64,000 nucleotides of DNA from Roseimicrobium sp. ORNL1 (GCF_011044495.1 NZ_CP049143.1:7688001-7752000), one strand, 5' to 3'. Positions 18,892 through 28,208 are shown, counted from the stretch's first letter. The notes: generated from the sequence alone by a model not told the origin. Numbers and translations: made by a program.

Positions 18892-20577
18892 TTAGAAATC
18901 CGTCCAGACGCGGAAGCTTACAAAAACTTCCCCTTCCTCCGTGGTGCCTTGTTCGATGAGCGGATATGCGACATCGACCGATCCATTCAGCGTACCGAAC
19001 AGTCTCAGGCGGCTCCCGAGGCCCACGCTCGCGAGTTCGAAGGTGTCCTCTTGATCCGGCAGTGGTTCGCGCAGCCAGAGACTGCCGCCTTCCACGAAGC
19101 CATAGACCCGCCACTCGTTCACGCGTTGACCGTGCTCTTCGCGATCGGTGCCGATGAACGACGGAGACTGCAGCTCCAGAGTACCGAAGAGGCCACTGTC
19201 CCCCAGCGCCGTGGACTCCAGATAGCCACGCACCGTGCCGAGACCGCCGCCCGCATACTGCTCGCTGTTGATGAGCGGCGAGTCGGCAATCTGGCCCTGT
19301 ACCTTTCCAAAAACACGGAAGCCGCGCGGCAGGTCATGCTGGTGGGAGACGTCACCGCGGAAGTAGATGAAGGCGCCATCTGCGAGGTAGCGCTTGTTGT
19401 CGAACTCAAAGGGATCGCTTCCGGTGCCACGCACGTGGAAGGTCACGTTGGTGTTGAACTCGGTGAAGCTCTTCTTGTCCTTGCCCAACCAGGAGCCGCC
19501 ATAGTTGATGCTGATGGGCCAATACTGGATGGGGGTGGAAAAGGTGTCGTCCCCGACCACCACGTCTTCATCAAAATTCTTCCAGTCCAGGCCGAAGCTG
19601 AGGGACTGATAATAGTTGCCGAGAGAGGGCAGCGTCACCAATCCCCGGACTCCCAGAATCTCACCTCGGCCAGCCACAGCAGCGCCACCGAGGGTGGAAA
19701 CATCGCTGTCCTGCTTGGTCCCCATGAACATGAGGTTGAGGTTCTCCATGCCGGGTACACGGGTAATGTAATAACCGGAGTACACGGTGGCATCCTCCGG
19801 CCGCTCGGGCGCGACCTGGAAGCTCGCGCCAATCGAGTGGCCGAGCTGCCAGAGGTTGCCGTAGCTCAGGGAGGCATTCAAGCGCAGAGGCACGGTGTCC
19901 GGGCTGTAGCGGTTGTTGAGTTCGATGCTTCCGTGCAGCGGCAGTGTATCTTTCACGTTCAGATCCACGTCCACGGTTCCAGGTTCCACGCCGGGACGGA
20001 GCTCTGGGGAGACCTGGCGATCGGCCGATTGCATCTTCACCAGGTCGTTGGGTACCTGGTTGAAGTCAGGAACTGTGCCTTCCGCCAAGGAGGGTGCCAT
20101 GCGCTTGATATCGCTCGGCAGGAAATAACGCGCGCCGTGCACTCTCAGGCGGCCGACCTTGTTTTCGACGACGCGCAGCACGATGATGCCTTTCGCCGCC
20201 GATTGCTGAGGCACTTCAACAGATACGGACTGGAGCCCCTTGTCGTGGAATGCCGTTTCCAGGGCAGCACGTGCGGCTTCCACATCCTCCACGGTGCGTC
20301 CGGGACCCAGGAAGGGATAGACGGCTTTTCCAATCTCCGCAGCGCCAAGTTTCTTGGAGCCCTGCACCCGGTACTCACGGATGTAGACTGTGGGCTGGGC
20401 ACTGGCGGTGGTGTCGGCAGCCGGTGCCTGCTCTGCGGCAGGCGCCGGCTGTGCGCCATGGATGGAAGAGGGTGCCGCGCAGAAAGCAGTGAAGAGGCAG
20501 CCTGCGATGCCGGCCACCCGAAGAGCCGGGCCTGGGTGCAGGCGGAAGATTGCCTGCCGGGATTTAGGGAGAGACAT
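18892..20577 (-). CDS. TpsB/FhaC/ShlB-type outer-membrane two-partner-secretion transporter
   Basis: 561 residues. A signal peptide (about 1-42) and Ala-rich linker precede two POTRA domains (about 63-139 with VYIREYRVQGSKKL, and 141-209). A 16-strand-type beta-barrel follows (about 215-561), ending in an aromatic residue (FRVWTDF) as outer-membrane proteins do. The end of the first POTRA (IIVLRVVENKVGRLRVHGARYF) matches the ShlB/FhaC pattern. It exports TpsA exoproteins, and the only candidate substrate in the window is the giant protein at 5691-17525. It is on the opposite strand to that gene and so has its own transcription. Confidence 0.9.
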   Translation of the reverse strand: MSLPKSRQAIFRLHPGPALRVAGIAGCLFTAFCAAPSSIHGAQPAPAAEQAPAADTTASAQPTVYIREYRVQGSKKLGAAEIGKAVYPFLGPGRTVEDVEAARAALETAFHDKGLQSVSVEVPQQSAAKGIIVLRVVENKVGRLRVHGARYFLPSDIKRMAPSLAEGTVPDFNQVPNDLVKMQSADRQVSPELRPGVEPGTVDVDLNVKDTLPLHGSIELNNRYSPDTVPLRLNASLSYGNLWQLGHSIGASFQVAPERPEDATVYSGYYITRVPGMENLNLMFMGTKQDSDVSTLGGAAVAGRGEILGVRGLVTLPSLGNYYQSLSFGLDWKNFDEDVVVGDDTFSTPIQYWPISINYGGSWLGKDKKSFTEFNTNVTFHVRGTGSDPFEFDNKRYLADGAFIYFRGDVSHQHDLPRGFRVFGKVQGQIADSPLINSEQYAGGGLGTVRGYLESTALGDSGLFGTLELQSPSFIGTDREEHGQRVNEWRVYGFVEGGSLWLREPLPDQEDTFELASVGLGSRLRLFGTLNGSVDVAYPLIEQGTTEEGEVFVSFRVWTDF

Positions 20578-20657
20578 GCGGTGCTTAGCGCGAGACAGAC
20601 TGCTATCTGCCGTTGGCGACCAGGGGTCTCAACCGCCCGAGTATGACGTTTCCGTAA

Positions 20658-20686
20658 CGCATCCCTGCACAGCCAGCGTGGATGCG
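20658..20686 (-). terminator. Candidate stem-loop between hypothetical gene and tpsB
   Basis: Seven-base arms CGCATCC/GGATGCG flank a 15-nt loop, 38 bp past the stop of the minus-strand gene at 20724-21638. The stem is short and there is no good T-tract, so this is a weak call. Confidence 0.3.
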
Positions 20687-20723
20687 GGGAATACCGGCGT
20701 CATCATTCGCTGACCGGCTGCTG

Positions 20724-21638
20724 TTACCGCTGCATCTCCGACTCCTTTTTCATGATCGCGGCGCGCGTCAAATTGTTGTGAGCGGCCCAGCCATGCCGTG
20801 CCCGGAGTAGCTGATCTGCCTTCCACTGGGCGGCTCGCCAGTTCTGCTCGTACTGGGGATCTTCAACATCTTGATTCGGTCCTCCGAGGTCCTGAACAAA
20901 CTTTTCCTGAATTTGATGGAGAGAAGCGAGCTGTTCCGGTGATGCTTCGACTACTCCGGGAGCGATGTACTTGAACTGTTCCCCAGGCCTGACCTTCTGC
21001 CCAGGCTCGGCGGGTGTGATGTCCTGGAAGCTGAGGTCTTCCATGGCGGCCGGATAGCGCACGGGTGGAGTGGCATCCTGCATCTGGCTTTGTCCTTCCG
21101 CCACCGCGGGTGATTCAAGTCCAGGAGCGGATTGCATCAGCTTGCTGACCGCCAGCTCGATTTCCCGTTCGAGTTTACGGATCTGGGCGGCAAAGTATTC
21201 CTGACGTGAGACACCGCGCGGAGGGCTCCAGTCAGAAGAGCGCAGGATGCGACGCTCCAAGTCAGCCCGCTTTGGAGCCAGTTCTGCCCTGAGCTCGCCT
21301 GAAATGATATCCTTGATGGTGCCTTCAGGACAGGCGACGCCGCGAAGACGCGAAATGTACGTGGGATAGTCGGCGGCTTCGAGCTGACTCCATTGGAACT
21401 TCCCGGCAGTGGACAATGCAGGAGCCGTAGGCTGTACCGCCAGTGGTGTGGCGGGAGCGGGAGTTGGGGCTGGAGAAGCCGGTGCGAGGGAGCTGGCCTT
21501 CACGGCAAGAGGAGCGTCCTCTTCACGGAAGAACTGCACGTACAGCCCCCAGCCTAATCCGGCCAGATTCAAGCCCACGGATGCTGCAAGGAAGGTCCAC
21601 AGTGGTGTTTTGCCGGGGCGCTTGTCGGTGCGTTTCAT
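20724..21638 (-). CDS. Membrane-anchored hypothetical protein
   Basis: 304 residues from the ATG at 21638. The frame opens 31 codons earlier, but that part crosses a terminator hairpin and lacks a signal-like start. Lys/Arg-rich residues 1-11 precede one membrane span (about 12-34). A Pro/Ala-rich linker (45-78) follows, then a soluble part with FQWSQLEAADYPTYISRLR and ACPEGTIKDIISGEL, then charged helices. This WSQLE...CPE...I block recurs, as I recall, in exported hypothetical proteins of Verrucomicrobia and Planctomycetes. The function is unknown. Confidence 0.7.
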   Translation of the reverse strand: MKRTDKRPGKTPLWTFLAASVGLNLAGLGWGLYVQFFREEDAPLAVKASSLAPASPAPTPAPATPLAVQPTAPALSTAGKFQWSQLEAADYPTYISRLRGVACPEGTIKDIISGELRAELAPKRADLERRILRSSDWSPPRGVSRQEYFAAQIRKLEREIELAVSKLMQSAPGLESPAVAEGQSQMQDATPPVRYPAAMEDLSFQDITPAEPGQKVRPGEQFKYIAPGVVEASPEQLASLHQIQEKFVQDLGGPNQDVEDPQYEQNWRAAQWKADQLLRARHGWAAHNNLTRAAIMKKESEMQR

Positions 21639-21685
21639 GAGGGGTCCCTCGATTAATAACACAACGCTGCTCGTTTTTCGAAGAA

Positions 21686-21715
21686 GGGCTGTTGCGGAAG
21701 ATTCCGCAACAGCCC
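21686..21715 (-). terminator. Perfect 14-bp hairpin terminator of the PstS-like gene
   Basis: The arms at 21686-21699 and 21702-21715 are exact reverse complements (GGGCTGTTGCGGAA) separated by 2 nt. It lies 42 bp after the stop of the minus-strand gene at 21758. On the minus strand it is followed by TTCTTCG, a weak T-rich stretch. Confidence 0.65.
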
Positions 21716-21757
21716 CGTGGATATCAATCAAACAACCTGAATGCTCAGGAGTTTGCT

Positions 21758-23068
21758 TTAGTACGCTTCGTTCACGATGATGCCGCCGTCAGCCTGGCGC
21801 GAGACGCGCATGGAGCTGAGCTGAAGGCCGGAGGTGCCGGGCAGTCCGTCGAGAGCGGTGACGAGCTGTGCCGCGAGGGCTTCAGGACCAGTGGTCACGT
21901 CAGGGCGGGTCATGAGGTGCAGGTAGCCCCACAGGGAGTAGAGGCCATTGCGCACGTTAGCGGCGGTGTAGGTCACGCCATTGTACTGGCACTGCACCGC
22001 GCCGTCGAGGGCGGCGGTGACGCCGTCCGCCACGCCGAGGTAGCTCAGGTAGTAGCAAGGAGTGCGACCACCCTGGCTGAGACCGACGGTCGTGGCAGCT
22101 ACATAACCAGCCACAATGCCGCCGCTGTTGGCGCCACCGTTGCCGCTGTTCGTGTGGGCAGCAGCGTTCTGACCGCCGCGGAGAGTACCGTCGGTGATAA
22201 GGCCAGTGCTCGATGCTGCGTTGCTCAGCGTGAAGTGAGTCGAGTCAATCACGGTGGCAACTTTGGTGCCCGCAGGAACGATCGATCCGCGAATGGGCTG
22301 ATTCACAATCAACGCCGTGGTCGTTGCGGTGTGCGTCACGGTGATGCCATCGCCAGCGATGTTGACACCGTTGATCGCCACGTTGGCGCCGGTCAGCGTC
22401 GGGGTGTACTGCACCAGGGAGCTGAACGCACCCACGCCGGTTTCCGCCATCGTGGTGATACGGGTGCCGGAACCATTGTCACGGCCGCAAGCCACCACGC
22501 CTTTGCCTTCATCAGCGGAGTTGCCTGTGAACAGCGCCAGAGGCATGGTGCCGACGATGTAGAGGTACTGCGCGAGCTGGGGCGTCACGTTGGTGATCGG
22601 AGAGCCTTCGCTCGTGTAGAACAAGAACGGCAGCACGATGGTCGTGAAGTCATTCAGGGTCACCGCGCTGAAGTTGGTCGAGCTCTGGAACACGTCGGAG
22701 AACGTGATGTCAGCCGCATGGTTGAACGTGGGCGTCGTGGTCGGGTTTTCGGTGGTGCCACCGATTGCCGTCATGAACGCAACGTTGCTGTTGTTCACCA
22801 GGGAGCCAATGCCCGTGGCCGAACCGGACCAGGAGCAATAGACGTTGTACGTATCACCGTTGAATGTGCCGCCGGTGAAGTTGGCCTTGCTGGCGCTGCC
22901 AATCGCCGCGTTGTCCTTGGTGATGGTTGCACCAGGAAGGGAATTGGTGAGGGCGGTGTGGACTGAAGAACGACCGGCGGTTGAGCCAGTGATATAGACA
23001 TTATAGGTTGCAGCCTGGGAAACCGTGGCGATCCCAAGTGCAAGAAGTGTAAGCAACTTAGATTTCAT
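21758..23068 (-). CDS. PstS-like periplasmic-binding-fold exported protein
   Basis: 436 residues with a clear signal peptide (1-19, ending SQA). The mature start TYNVYITGSTAGRSSVHTAL resembles the phosphate-binding-protein (PBP type 2, PstS-like) opening, where a GST-type turn contacts the ligand. Near 200, RDNGSGTRIT matches the second ligand-binding turn of that fold. A large Ser/Thr/Asn-rich insertion with tandem-like turns sits in the middle. No PstC/PstA/PstB genes are nearby, so it is probably not part of an ordinary Pst transporter. It lies 57 bp downstream of the PEP-CTERM gene, in the same direction. Confidence 0.65.
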   Translation of the reverse strand: MKSKLLTLLALGIATVSQAATYNVYITGSTAGRSSVHTALTNSLPGATITKDNAAIGSASKANFTGGTFNGDTYNVYCSWSGSATGIGSLVNNSNVAFMTAIGGTTENPTTTPTFNHAADITFSDVFQSSTNFSAVTLNDFTTIVLPFLFYTSEGSPITNVTPQLAQYLYIVGTMPLALFTGNSADEGKGVVACGRDNGSGTRITTMAETGVGAFSSLVQYTPTLTGANVAINGVNIAGDGITVTHTATTTALIVNQPIRGSIVPAGTKVATVIDSTHFTLSNAASSTGLITDGTLRGGQNAAAHTNSGNGGANSGGIVAGYVAATTVGLSQGGRTPCYYLSYLGVADGVTAALDGAVQCQYNGVTYTAANVRNGLYSLWGYLHLMTRPDVTTGPEALAAQLVTALDGLPGTSGLQLSSMRVSRQADGGIIVNEAY

Positions 23069-23125
23069 GGAATGAAGTAGAATGAGGAATATGTCTGGAG
23101 CTAAAAGTCCTGGAAGTGCAGGAGC

Positions 23126-23998
23126 TTAGGCGAGCGCAGGCACACCCGTGACGCTCGCGCGCCGGCGGCGCAGGAGCGGAAGGGCGAGACCGAACGCGAG
23201 GAGCAGTGCACGACTGGGCTCGGGCACAGCGGCAACTCCGGGGGTAAGGCCGAAGGTGACAGCACCCGTGCTATCGATGCGGAACGTACCTTCATAGGTC
23301 ACACCGGTCGTGGTGGCGCCACCTGCGAGAATACGATAGAGGTCCAGAGCGTTGCCGGGATAGTCGATGCCGGTGGCATCAGCTCCCTGAACCTGCACTG
23401 GCTGGAACACCTGGAACACGAGGTTGCTGGTGCTGGTGCCGAGCATGGCATCGGACCAGTCTACTGCCGCGCCGGCCTGGAGTGTGTTATCCCAGACGAC
23501 AGCGTTGCTGTTGCCCGTTGCGGAGTTCTGCAGAATGAACTGGTTCTGCAGCGTCTGCATGCGTCCTGCCGCGATCGAGCGGTTGCTCGAGTTCACGGAG
23601 TAGAGGGCGGACTGTGTATCAATGGTCGTCTGTTCCTTGGAGAGGTAAAACGTGCCAGAGGTATCGCCGTTGAAATCGGATCCGCTGTTCGATGGGTTGC
23701 CGGCTACAGCCCACTGGAGGCTGGAGTCGTTGTACCAGTTCGCGCCGAAGGTGTCGCTCAGGAGGGTCCCGAGGTTGCCGACGTTGACGGAGAAAGCGGA
23801 GGAGGCATCACGATAGAGTGATGCCTGACCGATGTTGACGACAACATCCTGACCGACTCCAGCTTTTTTGAAGCCGAGAAGAAGGTCACCTTGAGTATAG
23901 GTGACCGGTGACTGCGCGTGCGCAGACGGGGCCGAGAGGGCCGTGACGACAGCCACTGCGAGAGCAGCGAGCGTGTAGAATCCGTGCCGAGTTTTCAT
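23126..23998 (-). CDS. PEP-CTERM sorting-domain protein
   Basis: 290 residues. A signal peptide (1-29, ending AHA) precedes a Ser/Asn/Gly-rich surface-type body. The C-terminal sorting signal has VPEPSRALLLAFGLALPLLRR: the PEP motif, a hydrophobic span, then an Arg cluster. In PEP-CTERM systems an exosortase (EpsH) processes such proteins during export linked to exopolysaccharide. No exosortase is in this window. A tail of about 11 residues follows the Arg cluster, slightly longer than usual. Confidence 0.85.
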   Translation of the reverse strand: MKTRHGFYTLAALAVAVVTALSAPSAHAQSPVTYTQGDLLLGFKKAGVGQDVVVNIGQASLYRDASSAFSVNVGNLGTLLSDTFGANWYNDSSLQWAVAGNPSNSGSDFNGDTSGTFYLSKEQTTIDTQSALYSVNSSNRSIAAGRMQTLQNQFILQNSATGNSNAVVWDNTLQAGAAVDWSDAMLGTSTSNLVFQVFQPVQVQGADATGIDYPGNALDLYRILAGGATTTGVTYEGTFRIDSTGAVTFGLTPGVAAVPEPSRALLLAFGLALPLLRRRRASVTGVPALA

Positions 23999-24230
23999 AT
24001 GATGGAGTTACTGAAGTATGGGGGAGGGATAGCCAAATCGGCTGCGGTGTGACCCGCAACCGGGGGCCATGTATCGCGAGTTTCCCTTCGTACGCACTCC
24101 GCTTTGGGGAACGATTTCGTCACCATCAAGACGTCGAAAGTTTGCTTGCGTCAGCCACTGTGCGCCTGTGAAAATCGACTCGTCGTCGGCCACCGTCGCG
24201 CCCCCCGTTTTGGCGGGGGACGGAGGTGTT

Positions 24231-27125
24231 GTGACTGCGCCCATCGTTTATCTTTCTGCGCGCGGTCAGGACACGGTGTTGGTAGCCGCGGTGGTGAAGG
24301 CGCGTCTGGAATCGCAGGGATGTCTCGTGTGCCAGGGTGGTCCGGAGGTGCGCTCCCGCTCGCAATGCGCACGGCACTACGGACCGCTTTTGCAGGACTG
24401 CGATGTGTTCATCCAGCTCATCGGCGTGGACCCCGGACCACTGATATCCAGCGAAGACGATGATGGCTTCTGGTCACTGCAGATCTGGGAGTCGAGGGAA
24501 GCCGCCAAGCGCAAAAAACCTGTACGGCATTTCCTTCTCAACGATGACTTTTGCCGGGCGATACTGCCGGCCCCCGAATGCCCATCCCACTTGCTGAAGA
24601 AGCAGGCGCGCCATCGCCAGAAACTCGCGAGTTCACCGGCAAAGGTTCGCCAGGTGCGGGATGTGGATGAGCTGCTGCGCGTGCTTCCTGTCATCCGGCT
24701 GGCGGGTGAGTCTTCGGAGGATGCTTTTGCTCGTGGCGCCGTCGGCATGCGCTCGGAAGCCGGCGGAATCGGCGGGACGAATCTGACAAATTCGTCACCA
24801 TTATTTCCACCCGTCCCGGGGCCCGCCGATCATCCGGGCATGGCGCCGACGGTGGAGGCCGTTTCGATTGAAAACGACAAGCCCCAGCTTTCACTGCAAA
24901 AGGCGCCGGTTACATCCGAGCCTGTCAGCAATGAAACAGATGCGGCAATTGCGGCACTGCTTTCCGCGGAGCTGGCAGATGAGGCATCTGCCCCAGCGGT
25001 AGTAGAGAGCGACGTGCAGGCGGCGGTTGAGAACCTCACTCCGGTTATAGCATGCATCCCCGCACCGGTGATCCCACCGTTCCCGGCGATTCAGTCTTCA
25101 CCAGAGGGCGGCGAGGTCGATGTAAGCGAGGGAGCGGTCGCGAATGGCGATGGGGTGACCGAAGTCTCCTCCAAGGCATCACCGGGGATTGTCTCATGTC
25201 CCGCGTTGGTAAACGAACCGTCGGTCGATATCGCGGCTTGGGAGGAGGACGAGGATGAAGAGGAAGACGATCCGTTGCCGGGCTCCAAGCCCACCTTCGT
25301 CACGAACCCGAAAGAGAAGGTGACCGCGGAGAAAGTGGACGAAGCTTCATCCGGGAAGAACGCGTCTGCAGTGGTCTCTGTACCGGGAGGACTGGCCCTG
25401 ACGACTACGAAGGATGCCACAGCTGAAAGTGCTGATGAGGAGGAAGAGTCAGATGAGGAGGAGGATCCGCTGCCGGGGTCGAAGCCCACATTCATCACCA
25501 GCTTGAAGGAGAAGGTGGTCGTGGTAGAAGCGGGTGATATTTTGTCCGAGATGTCCACGGCTGTGGTGAACTTTGCGCTAGATGGCCAGTTCCCCATCCC
25601 GACAAATCACCAAGCGACTGAAAGCCCTGACGAGGAAGAAGATGAGGATGAGGAGGCGCCCCTGCCAGGGTCCAAGCCCACCTTCCACACGAGTTTGAGG
25701 GAGAGAGTGGTTGCGGAAGAAACGGATGACGCGTCATCCGAGGATTTCGCACCTGCTGAGCTTGCCCCTGTACAGAAGGAGAGAATCGAAATCGAAGCCC
25801 GGCCCCTGGGTCGCGTTGAAATTGTAGCCCAAGCACCGATGAAATTGGAATTGTGCCGCACGTTGGGACATCGAGTGTCTGTGCGTCCTTCGGCGCTGGA
25901 ACGTCGTGGGCTGCCGCGCCGTGGAATCCCAGCATGGATGACGAAGCGACCGCTGGATGATGACAAGTTGCCCGTGAATCCCGTGCCGGGAGAACGCGCT
26001 TACACAACCGCGCCGGAACCGAAGAAGCTGGGATTCGACGATGGTTCTGAGCAACCCATCACGCAGACGCTGATCCTTCCGAACAAGGCGACCTTCAGGA
26101 AGTATCTGCACCATCGTTTTCTTATCTTCCGCATCACGGACTCGGTCGCGGTACGCCGCCGCTTGGGTGAAGCTTCGAAGAGAAGGCCAGGCATGGCCAT
26201 TGCGACTGTCCTTGGGGTGCTCGTCTTGTTGGGATTGTTGACGAAGTTCGCGGTGGATTTCCTGGATATCGGGGGCCGCACCACGGTCGCCTCGTCTTCC
26301 TCCACGGATCCTGCACTGGCTGCTCCGAGCAGACTTGATCTCACCACCGCCGCCCGGAATCCAAACACAGTGGCAAAAAAGCAATCCAAGCAGGCCACTA
26401 CCTCGCAGCCTGTGGCAGAGGAAGAGCCCTCCTCGGCTGCTGAAGTTGCGATGGTCGCCCCTGCTGCTACTGCTGCAGCGGTGAGCGCGAAGGCTGGCTC
26501 CGATTCGACTTCCAGCCAACCGGACAATCTGCCGAAGTCTCAGTCGCCGTCTTCGACGGTGGCAGTACAGGCCTCAGCGGCGGGATCCATGCCTGATGCT
26601 CCTGCCTCCAATGCAACCGTACCCGCGAGCACGAGCTTGAATCTCGATGAGCGGCAGCAGGCCCTCGAAAGCGCGCTGGAGGAGGCCATCCTCGCCATGC
26701 GCAGCAGGAGCAAGCCCGAATTGTATGTCCGCGAGAACGAGGCGAAAATCATCGAGCTGCAACGGAACATCCAGGAGCTGATTCCTGTTCGCAGCGGACA
26801 TGGCTTCAGCGGAAGTGCGCAATCACTGGCTCTTTCCCGCTGCCTTGCCAGCGTCCAGCTCCTTGGAGGAAGACGCCAGGCGGCGCGCAACGTGCTGCTG
26901 GATCTCCTGGATACCGTTGCCTCCACACGGTCTGCAAGCGACCCTGAGATCCGCCTCACCAAACACCTGCTGCGTTTGACTAACGCCAAGGCGGCGGAGT
27001 CGGGCCCTTCCCTCGGTGCGCAATTGCCCCTGACTCCGAAGGAAATGGAAACCATGCTGGCCAGATTCATTGCCGATCCGCAGTGGGAACCTTCCTCGGG
27101 TGAAGTGGCTGCAGGTGGTAATTAA
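24231..27125 (+). CDS. TIR/DUF4062-like single-span protein with acidic tandem repeats
   Basis: 964 residues from the GTG at 24231, which has GGAGG four bases upstream. The frame opens at ATG 24069, with another GTG at 24168, but the extra 54 residues look non-coding. The N-terminal domain (about 3-155) has IVYLSARGQDTVLVAAVVKA, CDVFIQLIGVDPG and KKPVRHFLL, a pattern like TIR/DUF4062 flavodoxin-type folds. An acidic region follows with three repeats of about 65 residues, each carrying a Glu/Asp run then PLPGSKPTF. There is one membrane span (about 655-680), then a Ser/Ala-rich linker and a helical C-terminal domain (about 800-955). Topology suggests a cytoplasmic TIR-like head and an external C-terminus. 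The function is unknown. Confidence 0.7.
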   Translation: MTAPIVYLSARGQDTVLVAAVVKARLESQGCLVCQGGPEVRSRSQCARHYGPLLQDCDVFIQLIGVDPGPLISSEDDDGFWSLQIWESREAAKRKKPVRHFLLNDDFCRAILPAPECPSHLLKKQARHRQKLASSPAKVRQVRDVDELLRVLPVIRLAGESSEDAFARGAVGMRSEAGGIGGTNLTNSSPLFPPVPGPADHPGMAPTVEAVSIENDKPQLSLQKAPVTSEPVSNETDAAIAALLSAELADEASAPAVVESDVQAAVENLTPVIACIPAPVIPPFPAIQSSPEGGEVDVSEGAVANGDGVTEVSSKASPGIVSCPALVNEPSVDIAAWEEDEDEEEDDPLPGSKPTFVTNPKEKVTAEKVDEASSGKNASAVVSVPGGLALTTTKDATAESADEEEESDEEEDPLPGSKPTFITSLKEKVVVVEAGDILSEMSTAVVNFALDGQFPIPTNHQATESPDEEEDEDEEAPLPGSKPTFHTSLRERVVAEETDDASSEDFAPAELAPVQKERIEIEARPLGRVEIVAQAPMKLELCRTLGHRVSVRPSALERRGLPRRGIPAWMTKRPLDDDKLPVNPVPGERAYTTAPEPKKLGFDDGSEQPITQTLILPNKATFRKYLHHRFLIFRITDSVAVRRRLGEASKRRPGMAIATVLGVLVLLGLLTKFAVDFLDIGGRTTVASSSSTDPALAAPSRLDLTTAARNPNTVAKKQSKQATTSQPVAEEEPSSAAEVAMVAPAATAAAVSAKAGSDSTSSQPDNLPKSQSPSSTVAVQASAAGSMPDAPASNATVPASTSLNLDERQQALESALEEAILAMRSRSKPELYVRENEAKIIELQRNIQELIPVRSGHGFSGSAQSLALSRCLASVQLLGGRRQAARNVLLDLLDTVASTRSASDPEIRLTKHLLRLTNAKAAESGPSLGAQLPLTPKEMETMLARFIADPQWEPSSGEVAAGGN
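25241..25745 (+). repeat. Three tandem 65-codon repeats within the TIR-like gene
   Basis: The PLPGSKPTF codons occur at 25272-25298, 25467-25493 and 25659-25685, spaced 195 and 192 bp. Each copy is preceded by a Glu/Asp run and followed by a Lys/Glu/Val-rich stretch. The copies are similar but diverged at the DNA level, so the repeat is old and kept at the protein level. Confidence 0.85.
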
Positions 27126-27187
27126 TGAGGGCGCTATACTAGGCCAGGTGACGCGCTGTCTTGGAGCGCTCGGTGTTATGTTGTGTA

Positions 27188-27216
27188 GCCTCCATCCTCC
27201 GGGATGAGAGGCTTTT
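27188..27216 (+). terminator. Intrinsic terminator after the TIR-like gene
   Basis: A ten-base-pair stem (GCCTCCATCC with GGATGAGAGGC, one bulged A, 4-nt loop) is followed by TTTT at 27213-27216, 60 bp after the stop. The rest of the 207-bp gap up to 27333 holds nothing else recognisable. Confidence 0.55.
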
Positions 27217-27332
27217 CCATGTCCGCAAGATACTTCAAGGATGGTGGCTGCGTAGGAACTGAATGGTGATGCGTCTTCATCGGCCACAGCCGGGCGCTAC
27301 CGCTACTACTCCAGTTCCACTTCTTCTATTTT

Positions 27333-28208
27333 ATGAAGGCATATGCACGCTCCCTTCTGGCACTCCTGATCCTGGCATTACCGCTCGCCGCTGAAGAAGT
27401 GGCGTCTACGGTGAAGCGTGACATCCCTTACGCAGAGCCTGCTCTTGAACGCCAGGTGCTGGACGTGTATGTACCTCCCGGTGCGAAGAACCTGCCTGTC
27501 GTCATCTGGATCCATGGCGGTGGCTGGCAGACTGGAGACAAGTCCAGCGTGCAGGAGAAGCCGAAAGCCTTTACCGCAAAGGGCTTCGTATTTGTGTCCG
27601 TGAACTACCGGCTGCTTCCGCAGGTGGCCATGGGAGACATCATCCGAGATGTCGCGAAATCTGTTGGTTGGGTGCATCAGCACATCGTGGAGCACGGCGG
27701 TGATCCGAAGCGGATCTTCATCATGGGGCATTCCGCCGGCGCCCAGCTTGCGGCGCTGCTCTGCACGGATGAAAAATACCTGAAGGCGGAGGGCGTTTCC
27801 TTTGCAGACGTGAAGGGAAGTGTGCCGGTGGATGGCGATACCTATGACGTGCCGGAGATCATTGCCGTGGCTGCGGCGCGCAGGAAGGCGGAAGGCAAAC
27901 CGGACCCGAAGTTTGGCCATCGTGAAAAATTCGGAACCCCGGAGCAGCACGTCGAGTACTCCGCGATCACGCATGTGGCCAAGGACCGTGGCATCCCGCC
28001 TTTTCTATTGCTGCATGTGGCAGATCATCCAGACACCACCGCGCAGGCTCAGCGCTTTGGCAAAGCGCTGAAGGAGGCAGGCGTAGTCACCACCGTCTTC
28101 GGCGCGTCGAATACAAACCACACGAACATCAATGCGAATCTCGGTGTGGAGGGAGATCCTTCAACAAAAGCGCTGTGGGAGTTTGTGGACGCGTGCCTGA
28201 AGAGGTGA
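27333..28208 (+). CDS. Alpha/beta-hydrolase, esterase/lipase (BD-FAE-like)
   Basis: 291 residues. A signal peptide (1-20, ending PLAA) indicates export. The fold markers of the carboxylesterase/BD-FAE group are present: the oxyanion-hole motif HGGGW at 61-65 and the nucleophile elbow GHSAG at 132-136 (Ser134). A late histidine in [10 protein letters not shown] would complete the triad. It probably hydrolyses esters on a carbohydrate or small substrate in the periplasm. It stands alone between a terminator and a convergent gene. Confidence 0.85.
   Translation: MKAYARSLLALLILALPLAAEEVASTVKRDIPYAEPALERQVLDVYVPPGAKNLPVVIWIHGGGWQTGDKSSVQEKPKAFTAKGFVFVSVNYRLLPQVAMGDIIRDVAKSVGWVHQHIVEHGGDPKRIFIMGHSAGAQLAALLCTDEKYLKAEGVSFADVKGSVPVDGDTYDVPEIIAVAAARRKAEGKPDPKFGHREKFGTPEQHVEYSAITHVAKDRGIPPFLLLHVADHPDTTAQAQRFGKALKEAGVVTTVFGASNTNHTNINANLGVEGDPSTKALWEFVDACLKR

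Noticed and set aside
18949-20646. Long open frame on the plus strand opposite tpsB
   Set aside because: It is the GC-rich shadow of the TpsB gene, with Gly/Ala/Arg/His-rich low-quality sequence and no recognisable domain.
21692-22966. 424-codon frame antisense to the PstS-like gene
   Set aside because: It crosses the perfect terminator hairpin and has no family motif, while the minus-strand protein has a signal peptide and ligand-binding turns.
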